A DNA stretch of 64,000 nt, taken from positions 80,362,919-80,426,918 of the forward strand of contig OZ018323.1 of the NCBI GenBank assembly GCA_963969495.1, in the 5' to 3' direction. The notes beneath the pieces are model-generated. The model saw nothing but the letters and a program-made list of their open reading frames with translations. It did not search any database and had not been told where the DNA came from. This document shows positions 47,090 to 57,143 of the stretch, one piece after another. The position numbers and the translations under genes are program-made. Origin of the DNA: Ceratothoa steindachneri. Its lineage: Eukaryota > Arthropoda > Malacostraca > Isopoda > Cymothoidae. How positions within the stretch are numbered: position 1 is the first letter of the stretch; each line of letters begins with the position of its first letter.

Positions 47090-47735
47090 GAACAGAATGG
47101 AACCGTGTAAGTGGAAAAGAGAAGGCTGAAAGAGTTGTTGAGACAAAAGGATAGAGAGAATACACAACTAAGTGAAGAGAATGATAGTCTAAAGAGAAAA
47201 ATACAAATGAAAGTGCAAATGGAAGAAAGGATTAGGGATAGTGAGGTGTAGATAGAAGAGTGACTGGTGAGAATGATGAGGGATGGGAGAGCAAGGTGCT
47301 GTTGGTGGTGTTACGCCCTTTACTCTGTTAAACAAAGAGACTACTGGAGACAAAAAGGCCAAACTAATGACTAACATTGACTCCCTGCATTTTACCTTGA
47401 ATGAGAGTCGGACGGAATATGAGAAAGAAGTGAGTCAGAGTGGAACTGAGGTGCATAGGAGCATACTCATAAGGAAATTGCCAAAGTTGAATAAGTTTAG
47501 AGTGGAGGGATCAAAGAACAGGTGTTTTTGAAAGAGTATGAAAGTTATTGTAAGGAGAATACTAGGTTTTGGGTGAAAGATTTGGGAGAATTTCTGGAAG
47601 ATAGAATTAAAGATTTCTTTAAGACAATGAAAGTGGGTGAACCTAGATGGGAAGTAGTGAGAGAAAGAAAAATCAAGCAATGTAAAGGAATGAAGACAAG
47701 TGGGGCATGCAAGTTGGGTCTGGTGAGATAACAAC
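47090..47735 (+). mobile_element. Ty3/Gypsy gag fragment, plus strand
   Basis: A coiled-coil stretch (EKRRLKELLRQKDRENTQLS, EENDSLKRKIQMKVQ) is followed by LPKLNKFRVEGSKNR and, after a one-base shift, FLKEYESYCKENTRFWVKDL, GEFLEDRIKDFF and GEPRWEVVRERK. This is a capsid-type Gag N-terminal part, fitting the Gypsy family in this window. It stops at 47,735 where the CR1-like copy K2 begins. The remainder of this Gag is not adjacent to K2's other end. Confidence 0.65.
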
Positions 47736-47737
47736 AA

Positions 47738-49562
47738 GGAAAGAAGGTACCCTAGGACACCTTACGGTCCATTCAAGGAGGGTACCTTTGGACTAGCAAT
47801 CGAGCGGGCACATGCCTGCTCAATTGTTTTGCATCCCTAAACGGACACTTTTCAAGACCTTGACTTGAACTGGTCAACAGATTCACTGTTGACAACTTCC
47901 ACTGGAAGTGCGTTCCACTTACCGCAGATACTGTAAGTGAAAAAATTTCCACACAGATTGCGGTTGTAACGCTTCAGTTCAAGTTTGAAGCCGTGCTTGC
48001 GCGTTCTGTTGTCACTCAGTATGAAAATATCCCGGTAGTCAACATTGTCGTACCCTCAAAGTATTTTGAAAACTTCGATGAGCTGACCACGCAGTGTACG
48101 GGTTTCCAGCAAGGACAGATCTAATTCCCTTAGTCTATCCTCATAAATTTTATGTCGGATAGAGGGAATCAGCTCGGTTGCCCTGGCTTGTACGCGTTCC
48201 AATCTCGCGATGTCCTTTCACAATGAAGGACTCCAAAATTGTATGGCATACTCCAGGTGCGGTTGGACAAGTGAGTTGTATAAGCACAGTACAATCTCCT
48301 GGTTCCGATAACCAAACTGGCACTTAATATAGCCTAGCATCCTTTGGGCCTTTTTCTCCGCCTCAATGCACTGTTTCAAGAACTTGAGGTCACTAATGAT
48401 TGTTACACTCAAGTCCTTCTCAGTGTCGTGGATTCAAGAGCAGTGCCCTTAAGGATATACTGAAATTGGGGGTTTCTGTGGCCGATATGCATCACTTTGC
48501 ATTTGTTCATGTTAAAAGGCATTTGCCATGTGTCCGACCACTCCCCAAGATCTTCGTACAGGCGGGCAGTATTTCCATCCTTTGCAACGTTCATACCAAG
48601 CTTGGTATCATCGCCAAATTTGGAAATCTTGGCAACCATGTCACTGTCCATGTCATTGATGTAGATGATGAATAGTAGTGGTCCCAGGACAGAACCTTGA
48701 GGCACCCCGCTAGTAACGGGCACCCACTCAGAAGACTGTCCATTCACCACCACCCATTGCCGTCTGCCACTTAGCCAGTTCTCGATCCAGCCGGCTACCT
48801 TTCCGTCTATGCCCAGCGCTCGCACTTTCCGGAGAAGGCGGCGGTTTGGTACCTTATCAAAGGCTTTCTGAAAGTCTAAGTAAACCACATCCACCGCCTT
48901 GTCCCAATCGTGCTCCCTGAAGACAAAGTGGAAGAATTCCACAAGGTTGGTCAGGCATGACTGTTGCCTTCCGAAGCCATGCTGGGAACTCCTCAGTAGC
49001 AGGTTTGACTCTAAATACGACGTCACTTTGTCCACCATCATGCTTTCCATGAGTTTACCGACTATCGAAGTCAGACTGATAGGTCGGTAGTTCGACGGTT
49101 GGTTAGAGTCTCCTTTCTTGAAGATAGGAGTCACCTCCGCCTCACGCCAGTCTCTAGGAACACATTTGGTCCAGATTGCGCTCAGGTGTCGTGACACTTG
49201 GTCGCGCACTTCTTTCAACACTTTAGGTAGACTTATTCATCATTAGGTCACTGATCTTTTTGATTTCTCCTTTGGTGAAGTCCATATCCTTCAGCCTTCC
49301 CCCCCCCCCCGAGTAGGAATCAGTCGGCTGGGGGATGGGACCACACTCTTCAGTAAACACTGAAGAGAAGTAGTCGTTGAGGAGGTTAGCATTTTCTGCA
49401 TCTGAATGCTTTAATGTCCCCTCCTCATTCCTCAAAGGGCCAATCGTTCGACGGATTGGTTTACGGCTGTTTACATATCCAAAGAACTCCTTGGGATTCT
49501 CTTTACAGAGTCTCGCCACTCGGAGTTCCATGACGATTTTTATGGCTAGGTCAATTTTTGGT
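47738..49562 (-). mobile_element. CR1-like LINE copy K2, 5'-truncated
   Basis: Minus strand: 49,223-49,531 gives the region between endonuclease and RT (KENPKEFFGYVNSRKPIR). Positions 48,409-49,221 give the RT with PRDWREAEVTPIFKKGD, NYRPISLTSIVGKLMES, SQHGFGRQQSCLTNL, VYLDFQKAFDKVP, SGVPQGSVLGPLLFIIYIND and KFGDDTKLG (FADD with Ala to Gly; both Asp kept). Positions 47,740-48,410 give the C-terminal part. Shifts lie near 49,222 and 48,430. The right end at 49,562 adjoins the poly-A tail of JL-1 copy E. Confidence 0.85.
48409..49221 (-). pseudogene. CR1-like reverse transcriptase of copy K2
   Basis: This is the 270-codon open part of K2 covering RT fingers, palm and the start of the thumb. 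Motif A (DFQKAFDKVP), motif B (SGVPQGSVLGP) and motif C (GDDT) are intact. The frame ends near the KGTALES segment, where the family normally continues with TEKDLGV, because of a shift at about 48,430. Confidence 0.85.
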
Positions 49563-49564
49563 CA

Positions 49565-51470
49565 AACTAGTTTTTGTTTTTTTTAGGGGGCTATCTGGCG
49601 ACTGTCCACTTGGGAATAAGTCGCTGCAATCACACAGCCTAGCTCTAGGCTACTTTAAAATAAGAATATGAAAACAAAACAACAATAAGATGACAGGGAA
49701 GATGACAACAATTAGGAATCAAGCTCAGGAATCGAGGGGAGGTCCCCCCCCCACCAGCACAGGAGCGTGTGACCTACAAAGGAAACAATAATAACAAAAC
49801 CAAAACCTGGTTAAATAATAGGGAGAAGGCTGGCCTCCCCCCAAAAGCCTACAAGTCCACTAGTCAATGTGCACGCACTCATCCCGAGTACAAGGGACAG
49901 GCGGTAGCGAACCCACCCATCCCGGTACCAGGACAGGTAACGTGCGGGAAGAACGCCCAGACTGGGACATTCAACAAGAATGTGCCAAACAGTCTGGGAA
50001 ACAATGCAGTCTTCACAGTAGGGCGCTGGTGAGCGCTCCATCCCACGAGTGCCCCCAATTCAGAGACGACAGAAAGCAACCTGAAGCCTTTGCAACAGTG
50101 GGGGGTAGGTCCATGGGAACAATGGCATGCAACTTTAAGTTCCTTTAGACCATCTCCCATCTTCTTTGCCAAGTAGCCTGTATTCCTGCCATGTAGTAGG
50201 TGTGAAGAGCGAAACACTGGTCCGGTCGTGGAGTCGCAGGGTCTTTGGCATGCTCATTCCCTGCAATTCCTACATGTCCAAGAGCCCAGCAGAAGATAAT
50301 CTCTACATCAACCCGGCTTGCCAAAACCATGGGGTCACGGATATTGCAAACCAGGGGATGCAGATATTCCAATGCCCCCAGAGCACTCAGGGCGCTTTGT
50401 GAGTGACTATACATCACAATCTGGTCTCCGAACTGGGCATGCTGCATAATCTCCCGTACCAAGTGGTGTATTGCCACCAGTTCAGCCGTGAAGACAGACG
50501 CAGCACCTGGCAGAGCCCCGCTGACTTCAAACAGAGGGGATATGGTGTGGAAGCTGACACCGTTTTCAGATTTGAGACATCCATATAGGTACACTGGCAC
50601 GGTTCCAGCATGACATGAGGTGTGCTCCAAAAAGGTCGAACACAATACTCCCAGCGCTGTAGATGCTTTGGGAAGAGAGGCGTGGATGGTTACAAATAAC
50701 CAAATGTGCTACCCTCCAGGGTGGCATCCTGGACAGAACCAGGGGCGCCGACAGCCTGAGAGCTATTCATAGCTCTTGAAGGAGCTTCCTAGCCCTAAAC
50801 CCAAAGGGCTTAGGGTATGACTGGCCTCTTTGGCAGCATAGGCACCGTTAAAATCAGCGGCAGATGCAATGAGAGCTGTTGGAGACAGAGGGAGGCACCG
50901 GGCTCGCGCTTACAGGCGAATAATGCACTGTGCCTGGCGTAGAGCGAGTGGCATCTGCCCAGCATCGACTAGTAGGCTCTCAATGGGGGAAGTGGGAAAG
51001 GACTGGTCACGGAACAGAGAATATCCATGGAGCAGGTACAATCAACCCTAAGGCTGCCTATATGAGCCTCCCAGGTGAGGCATCAGTCAAATACAAGACC
51101 AAGGAAATGGTGCGATTCTACCAATTCCAGGCGTACTCCATTAAGAAACATATCTGGGTCAGGGTGGAGCCGTGGATGGTGGCAGAAGTGCACCACCTTA
51201 GTCTTGGCCAAGGAAAACTGAAACCTGTGCACCAAAAGAGATCAAAATGTCCTCCATGTAAAGCATAGCGAGAACATCTTCTGGCAGCACCGAGGTGATG
51301 CCCTTGATGCTCAGGGCAAAGTGTGTGACACCCTCTTCCTGCTCCATTGGGTCAGAGAGGGCTCCCCGGCGGCCTTCTGTAACATCACGACTGGCGGAGC
51401 AGCATCCCACCTAGAGAATGCGGTTGCAAAGGATTTTGTCATGGATGTAGGGTCCGAGATTGCAGTCCCA
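49565..51470 (-). mobile_element. JL-1 LINE copy E: RT, RNase H, C-terminal region and poly-A end
   Basis: Minus strand: 51,198-51,410 gives GVTHFALSIKGITSVLPEDV and MLYMEDILISF (YVDD replaced by YMED). Around 51,180-51,230 a FSLAKTKVVHF-like stretch is read, and 50,800-51,060 holds the RT thumb. RNase H at 50,145-50,645 has YLYGCLKSENGVSF (catalytic TDGS changed), FTAELVAIHH, YSHSQSALSALG (Asp to His) and CWALGHVGIAGNEHA. Positions 49,811-50,217 give the APYCEDC Cys/His end. A T-run at 49,566-49,580 is the poly-A tail. Catalytic changes and shifts show it is dead. Confidence 0.8.
50145..50645 (-). pseudogene. JL-1 copy E RNase H domain
   Basis: A single open frame of 166 codons covers the RNase H fold: GVSF strand, ELVAI helix, SxSALSAL helix and VGIAGNE helix. 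Two expected catalytic Asp (in TDGS and SDS) are replaced (YGCLKS, YSHSQS), while the Glu in TAEL remains. It would process RNA-DNA hybrids in an active element but not here. Confidence 0.75.
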
Positions 51471-51472
51471 TT

Positions 51473-52260
51473 GTAGCGGGCCGAAAATAGATCTCTAATC
51501 CCAATCGATAATCGATCCAACCCGCTTCTTACACTGTCCGGACGTGAGAAATCGAGGGAGAATAAAACGGATTGTATATACAGTCCCTTTACTTACAAAA
51601 AAAATACAATGATAGTTACAGTTTATATTTACAAAATTTTATATTTACTAGGGAAGTGTGCACACTTCAAAATGAGGCTAAATTCCCCAATCAAAATAAC
51701 GATACCAAACGAGAATCTTATAACGGGTGGATACAACAATTTACGTAAATTCTACACAAAACAAAAAAACACAACCACAACCGAACGAAAAAGGGGACAC
51801 GCGCTATGACTTGCTGGAGGTGGGTGGTAGTTGGTTAACTAGAAGGAGGCAGGATTGTCAACGAAGGCAGGTATGGCGGTTCAGGTGGTTAGAGACACGA
51901 AAGCCCTCCTCTCAGGGCTGGGTGGAGCACTCTTCTATAGAACCCCTCTTGCTGCCAGTCCACACTTCCACTCTCTCTTTCCAGAATATGACGCTTTGAT
52001 AAAAGTTAATTTAAACAAAGAACTATCTTATTATAGTGATATTTCAAAATTAGCTATTATCTTTCCAGAATAACGCTTTGATAAAAGATTAATTTAAACA
52101 AAGTACAATCTTATTATAGTGATATTTCAAAATTAGCTATTATCTTTCCAGAATAACGCCTGGAAAGAAAGAAAAACATGGTAATCATTTTATACATGAA
52201 TTAAACAAAAATAAAACAAACCCATTCCCATTCACACACATTCTTACAGAGGGAGGGAGA
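51473..52260 (-). repeat. candidate 3' LTR of the large Gypsy element, boundaries uncertain
   Basis: JL-1 sequence stops near 51,470. A new, non-coding sequence begins TGTAGCGGGCCGAAAATAGA at 51,473, a TG start that is common for LTRs. It lies just past the C-terminal end of the Gypsy coding region. No second copy is present in the window to confirm it, so this is position-based inference. Confidence 0.3.
51977..52158. repeat. tandem repeat, 84 + 83 bp and a partial third unit
   Basis: Units begin ctttccagaata at 51,977, 52,061 and 52,144 (partial). They share cgctttgataaaag, aatttaaacaaag and cttattatagtgatatttca. The two full units differ by a few bases. Confidence 0.92.
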
Positions 52261-52372
52261 GGGTACTGAGAAAAGGGGTGGGAGAATGGCCCTTTTACAC
52301 ACACTCACATTCGCCCCACCACACCCCTCCTTCCTTAAGCCATTCGACCAGCCACTCACTAAACCCTTTCAA

Positions 52373-52951
52373 TCACTCTTCACGGTACCACTTGTGCTCA
52401 ATCGCACCCTTCTGCACCCATTCACACTCGTCTACTGGTCCCTGGCTACGCGTAGCAATTAGTCGGGGTTGTTCGTCAGTCGTCCTGTCAGTCTCATCAT
52501 CACTATTTATCATCTCATCAACCATACTCTTAGCCCTCATTACCAGTTCTCCCATCTCACGACAGAATTCTTTCATACTCTTCCGTTCAGAACCCTCACT
52601 CTTCATACCCCCATTCATCAGCTCCTCACTCACAGCTCTCATCCAACTCAAGGTACATTCTTGCGAAACAGACAGGTCACTCACATCCCCTGTATTCTCA
52701 ACAGGCATACCAGAAACCCCTTCGACTGGTTCCCACCAGAAACCTGAAAAATCAGCCACTTCATCATTCACTACATCAAACTCACCCCTACTATTACCAT
52801 TCATAAAACCCGAAAAATCAGCCACACTAGGTTCATTCTGCCCAAACACACTATCATTCATACTGTTCCCAAAACCAAAAAAATCAGGCACAGGCAGCTC
52901 ACTCACTCGTCTACTTATACCAGCCAAATCACTCACCTGTTTACGCAAAAA
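52373..52951 (-). pseudogene. C-terminal tail behind the integrase TAG, with three DFxGF repeats
   Basis: In frame with integrase, directly after the TAG, 191 codons are open: FLRKQVSDLAGISRRVSEL continues the coiled-coil begun by LEREI, followed by PDFFGFGN, ADFSGFMN and ADFSGFWW and an acidic tail. The bridging of a heptad pattern over the TAG suggests the stop is a mutation (a one-base change from CAG is possible) or a read-through codon. The function of the tail is unknown. Confidence 0.6.
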
Positions 52952-54424
52952 CTAAATCTCCCTTTCAAGATCCCCCATACCAGAAACACTCTGCTCAGAC
53001 TTACTTTCATTCGTACTTGCATTCTTCCTTTCACCCTTCTTTGTACGCTTTCTACTCCTCGAGACTAAGACTAGCTCTTTCCCAGACAGATCCATTCTAT
53101 CACATTCAATCTCATCATCATGCACTTTACCTCTTTCTCTACACAGTCCATACACCGGATGGCTCACCAGGTAGTCAGGAGGTTCTCTCCATCTCCTTAA
53201 CTGACTCTGATGAGCCCGCACTCTCTCAGTCATGCCGTCATTCAAACTCTCCAAAACATACGTCACTCCATTTTCCCAAACCCTCACAACTCTATAAGGT
53301 CCATCAAACTTCTCACTCATCTTTGATACATTCAACCTACCCTTCACTTCTTTCACCTTCAATACTTTTGTACCTAATTCAAATGAACGGAACCTTTCAT
53401 GCGCCTCGCGCCATACACTCTGCTCACTTTCACTCAAACGAAACCTATCTTTCACTCGCCTTTCAAAATTCATCACAAACTGACATGGGGACATTCCAGT
53501 TGCACTATGCACAGTTGAATTATACGCCCACAACACTCTCCCCAGACACACATCCCAGTCATTCACTGTCGTACTCATCATTCTCAACATCTCACACAAG
53601 GTTCTTATAGTCCGTTCAGCCAATCCATTTGAAGACGGTACATACGGAGTTGTTCTCACATGCTCCACACCATTCTCTCTCAACATTTGCTCAAACACTT
53701 TCCCTACAAATTCAGGCCCATTATCACTCAGACATCTTCTAGGCTTCCATACACACATAGGAAAAAACAACTGCTCAACCACACGCGCAACAGTCACACT
53801 CCTTTTATCTCTCACAGGCGCTGCATACACAAACTTACTTTTATGGTCAACCATCACAACCATACCAACATTCCCAGCACTTGTACGCGGCAAAGACACA
53901 CAATCAATCACTACCAATTCAAACGGTTCTTTCGCATCAACTTTCAACATCGGTGGCTTCACTTGCACCTTTCGCTTCTGACACCTTTCACACGTAGTTG
54001 AAACATCATTCACAACAGTTCTCAGAAACGGGTGGAACACATGCTCCTTCATACACTCCCACAGCTTAAACTTACCCATATGCCCATAATTATCATGCAC
54101 AACCTTCACCAGACCAATCATACCAACTAAGGACATCACAGGTACATACATATCATCACCACCCTTCACATGCCTCACAAAATATACAACATCCATACAA
54201 ACAACAAAATCCTTAGCATACCTTTTAAAATCACTTAAACACTCTGGCCATTCATTCAAATCAACACGCATCATTACACACTTCTTCAACTCACTAACAA
54301 AAGGACACATCTCTTGCATCTCTAGAATATCATCATCACTTAAAATCTCATTCTCATCATCCATGACCAACTCAATCATACCGCAAAACTTGACAACATT
54401 CTTCGCACACTCATTCAACTTCAT
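52952..54424 (-). CDS. Gypsy integrase
   Basis: ATG at 54,422-54,424 lies just after the RT-frame TGA (54,429-54,431), in a +1 relation. Zinc domain: HDNYGH, then CERC (HX4H...CX2C). Catalytic core: VIDCVSLP (Asp), LSDNGPEFVG (Asp) and NGLAERTIRTL (Glu), the complete DDE set. C-terminal: GPYRVVRVWENGVTYVLE, the GPY/F motif. It would insert the cDNA into the genome. The frame closes with TAG at 52,952-52,954, after a heptad-like LEREI, and the same frame is open beyond. Confidence 0.9.
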   Translation of the reverse strand: MKLNECAKNVVKFCGMIELVMDDENEILSDDDILEMQEMCPFVSELKKCVMMRVDLNEWPECLSDFKRYAKDFVVCMDVVYFVRHVKGGDDMYVPVMSLVGMIGLVKVVHDNYGHMGKFKLWECMKEHVFHPFLRTVVNDVSTTCERCQKRKVQVKPPMLKVDAKEPFELVVIDCVSLPRTSAGNVGMVVMVDHKSKFVYAAPVRDKRSVTVARVVEQLFFPMCVWKPRRCLSDNGPEFVGKVFEQMLRENGVEHVRTTPYVPSSNGLAERTIRTLCEMLRMMSTTVNDWDVCLGRVLWAYNSTVHSATGMSPCQFVMNFERRVKDRFRLSESEQSVWREAHERFRSFELGTKVLKVKEVKGRLNVSKMSEKFDGPYRVVRVWENGVTYVLESLNDGMTERVRAHQSQLRRWREPPDYLVSHPVYGLCRERGKVHDDEIECDRMDLSGKELVLVSRSRKRTKKGERKNASTNESKSEQSVSGMGDLEREI

Positions 54425-54428
54425 CACC

Positions 54429-57143
54429 TCACATTCCCCTTTTCATAAGACGATCCTTATCAGCATCCAAAGACAAACCATTCAATCTCATAAAGTCTAC
54501 ACCAAGCAAGAAACAACAAGGCATTTGCTCACCTTTCAGAATCACAAAGTCATGCCTCACATTCACACCATTACCCAAACTCACTTTCAGACTAACCTGT
54601 TCCCATGCCACTATCAAGCCATTCCCTAATCCACTTATCCGTAACTTCACAGGTTTATGCTCGCAACATCTAAACTCTTCATACTTACTCAGAATATTCT
54701 CATTCACTAAAGACACTTGCGCTCCAGTATCAATCAAACCACAGAACAACCTTTCACTAACTTTCACTCTCGCTTCCATCATATCAGGTCCACCATGTTC
54801 GCAATACACAGAAGGAACAAGCACACCAACATCAGCACTGATATCCACACTGTCATTAACTCCCATATCATCACTCAACACACACTCATCTTCATCCAGA
54901 CAATCATTCTTCTCTCTTATATATGAACACTTTTCAATTACCCAATTGTAGTGCACACCGCTCAAACATTGCAGATGTACCACATTAGGATTCAAACCCT
55001 TCATCTTCTCATCCTTGTACACAATCGGCCTCTCACCACCAAAGTGCACATAAACAATCACTCCATACAAACGACTCACTACAATCAACACTTCCTGAAA
55101 TGGCGGGACCCCTTGCATACACATCGCTCTCAATTCTTTCATGAAGTTCCGCACCTTTGCCATACCAATGCTTTCAGGCTTACTACACACTTCATTCATT
55201 ACCTCCTTCCTTAAATCATCTACACTATCGGGCACTCTCACATCTACTCCATCACTCTTCAAATCTTGCAAACCATTCCATACACTCTCAAACAAGGAAT
55301 CACCACCACCCTTACTCTCTTTTCCATTCATAATTCCTTTCGGCAAATACTCAGGATCACTCACTCCACACACATTTTCATCATTCGTACCAGGATACCT
55401 TGACATCAAATCAGCCACTCCATTCCGTTCACCAGGCACATACTCAATCACATAGTCAAAGTCACTCAAATCTTCCAAAGTCCTTGCAATCCTACTATCA
55501 GCCCACTTCATACGCTGCAGATACACAAGAGGTTGATGATCGGTTTTTATCACAAACCTCACACCATACAAAAATGGACGCAACACTTTCAAACAATATC
55601 TTATCGCAGCCAGCTCTCGTTCCACAGTCGAATACTTTCGTTCTGCAACATTCATAGCCTTGGATACATACCCAATTATTCGCCTGACATTCTCTCCATT
55701 CAAACGCTGCTCTTGCATCAGAAAACCTCGCATACAATACCCACTCGCATCTGTATACAATTCAAGCATTTTAGCATTTACACTATAATCTGGGTAAGCT
55801 AATTCAACATCTTCAGCCGCTGCCTCCTTCAGTCTCTCATACGCCTCATTCATCTTATCATTCCACTTGACAACCGTACTACCTTTCTTGCCCATCCACT
55901 CAGTCAGAGGCTTACTCACACCAGAACAATCACGTATAAACTTTCGCTGGAACTCAATCAAACCCAAAAATGACTTCAGTTGCTTCACAGTCACCGGTTT
56001 AGGAAACATTCGCACCTTCTCAACATACTTCGATGATTTACGCAATCCATTCTCACTCACCATATGCCCAAGGAATTCCACTTCTTTCGCAAACCATTCA
56101 CACTTTGCCACTTTCACCTTCACACCAACACTCTCCAACGTTCTCAACACATCATTCACCAATCTCATATGCTCCTCAAAAGTCTCAGTCATAATCAAAA
56201 TATCATCTATAAACGCAATCACATTCTTACTCGCAAACTTACTCAACACAACATTCATTGCCCGCTGGAAGGCTCCGGGAGCATTAGCCAACCCAAAGCT
56301 GAGGTTCCGGAACTGGTAATGCCTCTTTGAGGAAGAGAAGGCAGTTACTGGCCGGCTCTCCTCAGCAATGGGCATCTGGTAATACCCCCGTACCAGATCC
56401 AGCTTCGTAAACCACTCCATCCCATGCATACTATACACACACTCAGATACCACACACATCGGAAACCTTTCTTTCACAGTCCTTTCATTCACCTTTCGAT
56501 AATCCACACACAGACGCAATCTTCCATCCGGCTTACGTACAGGTACAATTGGACTATTCCATGCACTCTCACTCTCCTCAATCACCCCCAATTGCTCCAA
56601 TTCCAAACACTGCTCCTCAATCTCTTCAGCAACCGGACGTGGGAAATGCCTCGGCCGCTGATAGATTGGGGAGTCCTCCTTCAGGACAATCTTGAATTCC
56701 GGGAGCTTTGCAACCCCGAAATCCAGATCACCCTTACTGAGGGCTCCCTTTCGCTCAAATATCATTCGATACACATCCTCCCTTTCATACTCAGTCAAAC
56801 ATGCATCCAATTTCACCATGTCCTTCACCTCATTATACATCCATTCACATGTCTTTTCATTCGCAACATTCACCCTGATATCCGTACTATCATCCATACC
56901 TACCTCATTGACAGTGGAGAGGTGGCCCAGTACATCTCCGACTTGGATTCCCCTCACCTGCCCTTTCACACTGGGGTCTGCCTGCGCACATACAAAAGGA
57001 TCATTCATTCTCATCAAGCCATCAAACACACAAGCAACACGCCTTACCTTATAACACGCATCCTTTCCATCCAATATCACAGTGTTCTCACTCACATTCA
57101 AACTAACATCCTTACTCCAACTCACTCTAACAGACACCCCCTT
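54429..57143 (-). CDS. Gypsy Pol: RT, RNase H, OTU-like region, second retropepsin-like domain
   Basis: About 902 codons open. RT (residues ~140-380): PIVPVRKPDGRLRLCVDYRK, FTKLDLVRGYYQ, FGLANAPGAFQ and AFIDDILIM (catalytic DD). RNase H (~455-570): LELYTDASGY, VERELAAIRY and FVIKTDHQPL, with DED residues present. Residues ~620-765: GGGDSLFESVWNGLQ, DLRKEVMNEV, RLYGVIVYVHFGG and VVHLQCLSGVHYNWV, the order of an OTU cysteine protease with Ser in the Cys position and His kept. Residues ~815-900: CGLIDTGAQVSLVN and CCFLLGVDFMRLNG, a second retropepsin-like fold. It ends ATG TGA, four bases before the next frame. The start is set by frameshift rather than an ATG. Confidence 0.88.
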   Translation of the reverse strand, partial: KGVSVRVSWSKDVSLNVSENTVILDGKDACYKVRRVACVFDGLMRMNDPFVCAQADPSVKGQVRGIQVGDVLGHLSTVNEVGMDDSTDIRVNVANEKTCEWMYNEVKDMVKLDACLTEYEREDVYRMIFERKGALSKGDLDFGVAKLPEFKIVLKEDSPIYQRPRHFPRPVAEEIEEQCLELEQLGVIEESESAWNSPIVPVRKPDGRLRLCVDYRKVNERTVKERFPMCVVSECVYSMHGMEWFTKLDLVRGYYQMPIAEESRPVTAFSSSKRHYQFRNLSFGLANAPGAFQRAMNVVLSKFASKNVIAFIDDILIMTETFEEHMRLVNDVLRTLESVGVKVKVAKCEWFAKEVEFLGHMVSENGLRKSSKYVEKVRMFPKPVTVKQLKSFLGLIEFQRKFIRDCSGVSKPLTEWMGKKGSTVVKWNDKMNEAYERLKEAAAEDVELAYPDYSVNAKMLELYTDASGYCMRGFLMQEQRLNGENVRRIIGYVSKAMNVAERKYSTVERELAAIRYCLKVLRPFLYGVRFVIKTDHQPLVYLQRMKWADSRIARTLEDLSDFDYVIEYVPGERNGVADLMSRYPGTNDENVCGVSDPEYLPKGIMNGKESKGGGDSLFESVWNGLQDLKSDGVDVRVPDSVDDLRKEVMNEVCSKPESIGMAKVRNFMKELRAMCMQGVPPFQEVLIVVSRLYGVIVYVHFGGERPIVYKDEKMKGLNPNVVHLQCLSGVHYNWVIEKCSYIREKNDCLDEDECVLSDDMGVNDSVDISADVGVLVPSVYCEHGGPDMMEARVKVSERLFCGLIDTGAQVSLVNENILSKYEEFRCCEHKPVKLRISGLGNGLIVAWEQVSLKVSLGNGVNVRHDFVILKGEQMPCCFLLGVDFMRLNGLSLDADKDRLMKRGM

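Noticed and set aside
49867..50402. Plus-strand frames over JL-1 copy E
   Set aside because: Antisense to the RNase H and C-terminal region of the LINE.
51473..52260. Definite LTR call for the Gypsy element
   Set aside because: No second copy in the window and no clear primer-binding or polypurine site, so only a low-confidence candidate was listed.
52278..52955. 225-codon plus-strand frame
   Set aside because: It is antisense to the Gypsy C-terminal tail, with Ser/Pro/Thr-rich content typical of a shadow.
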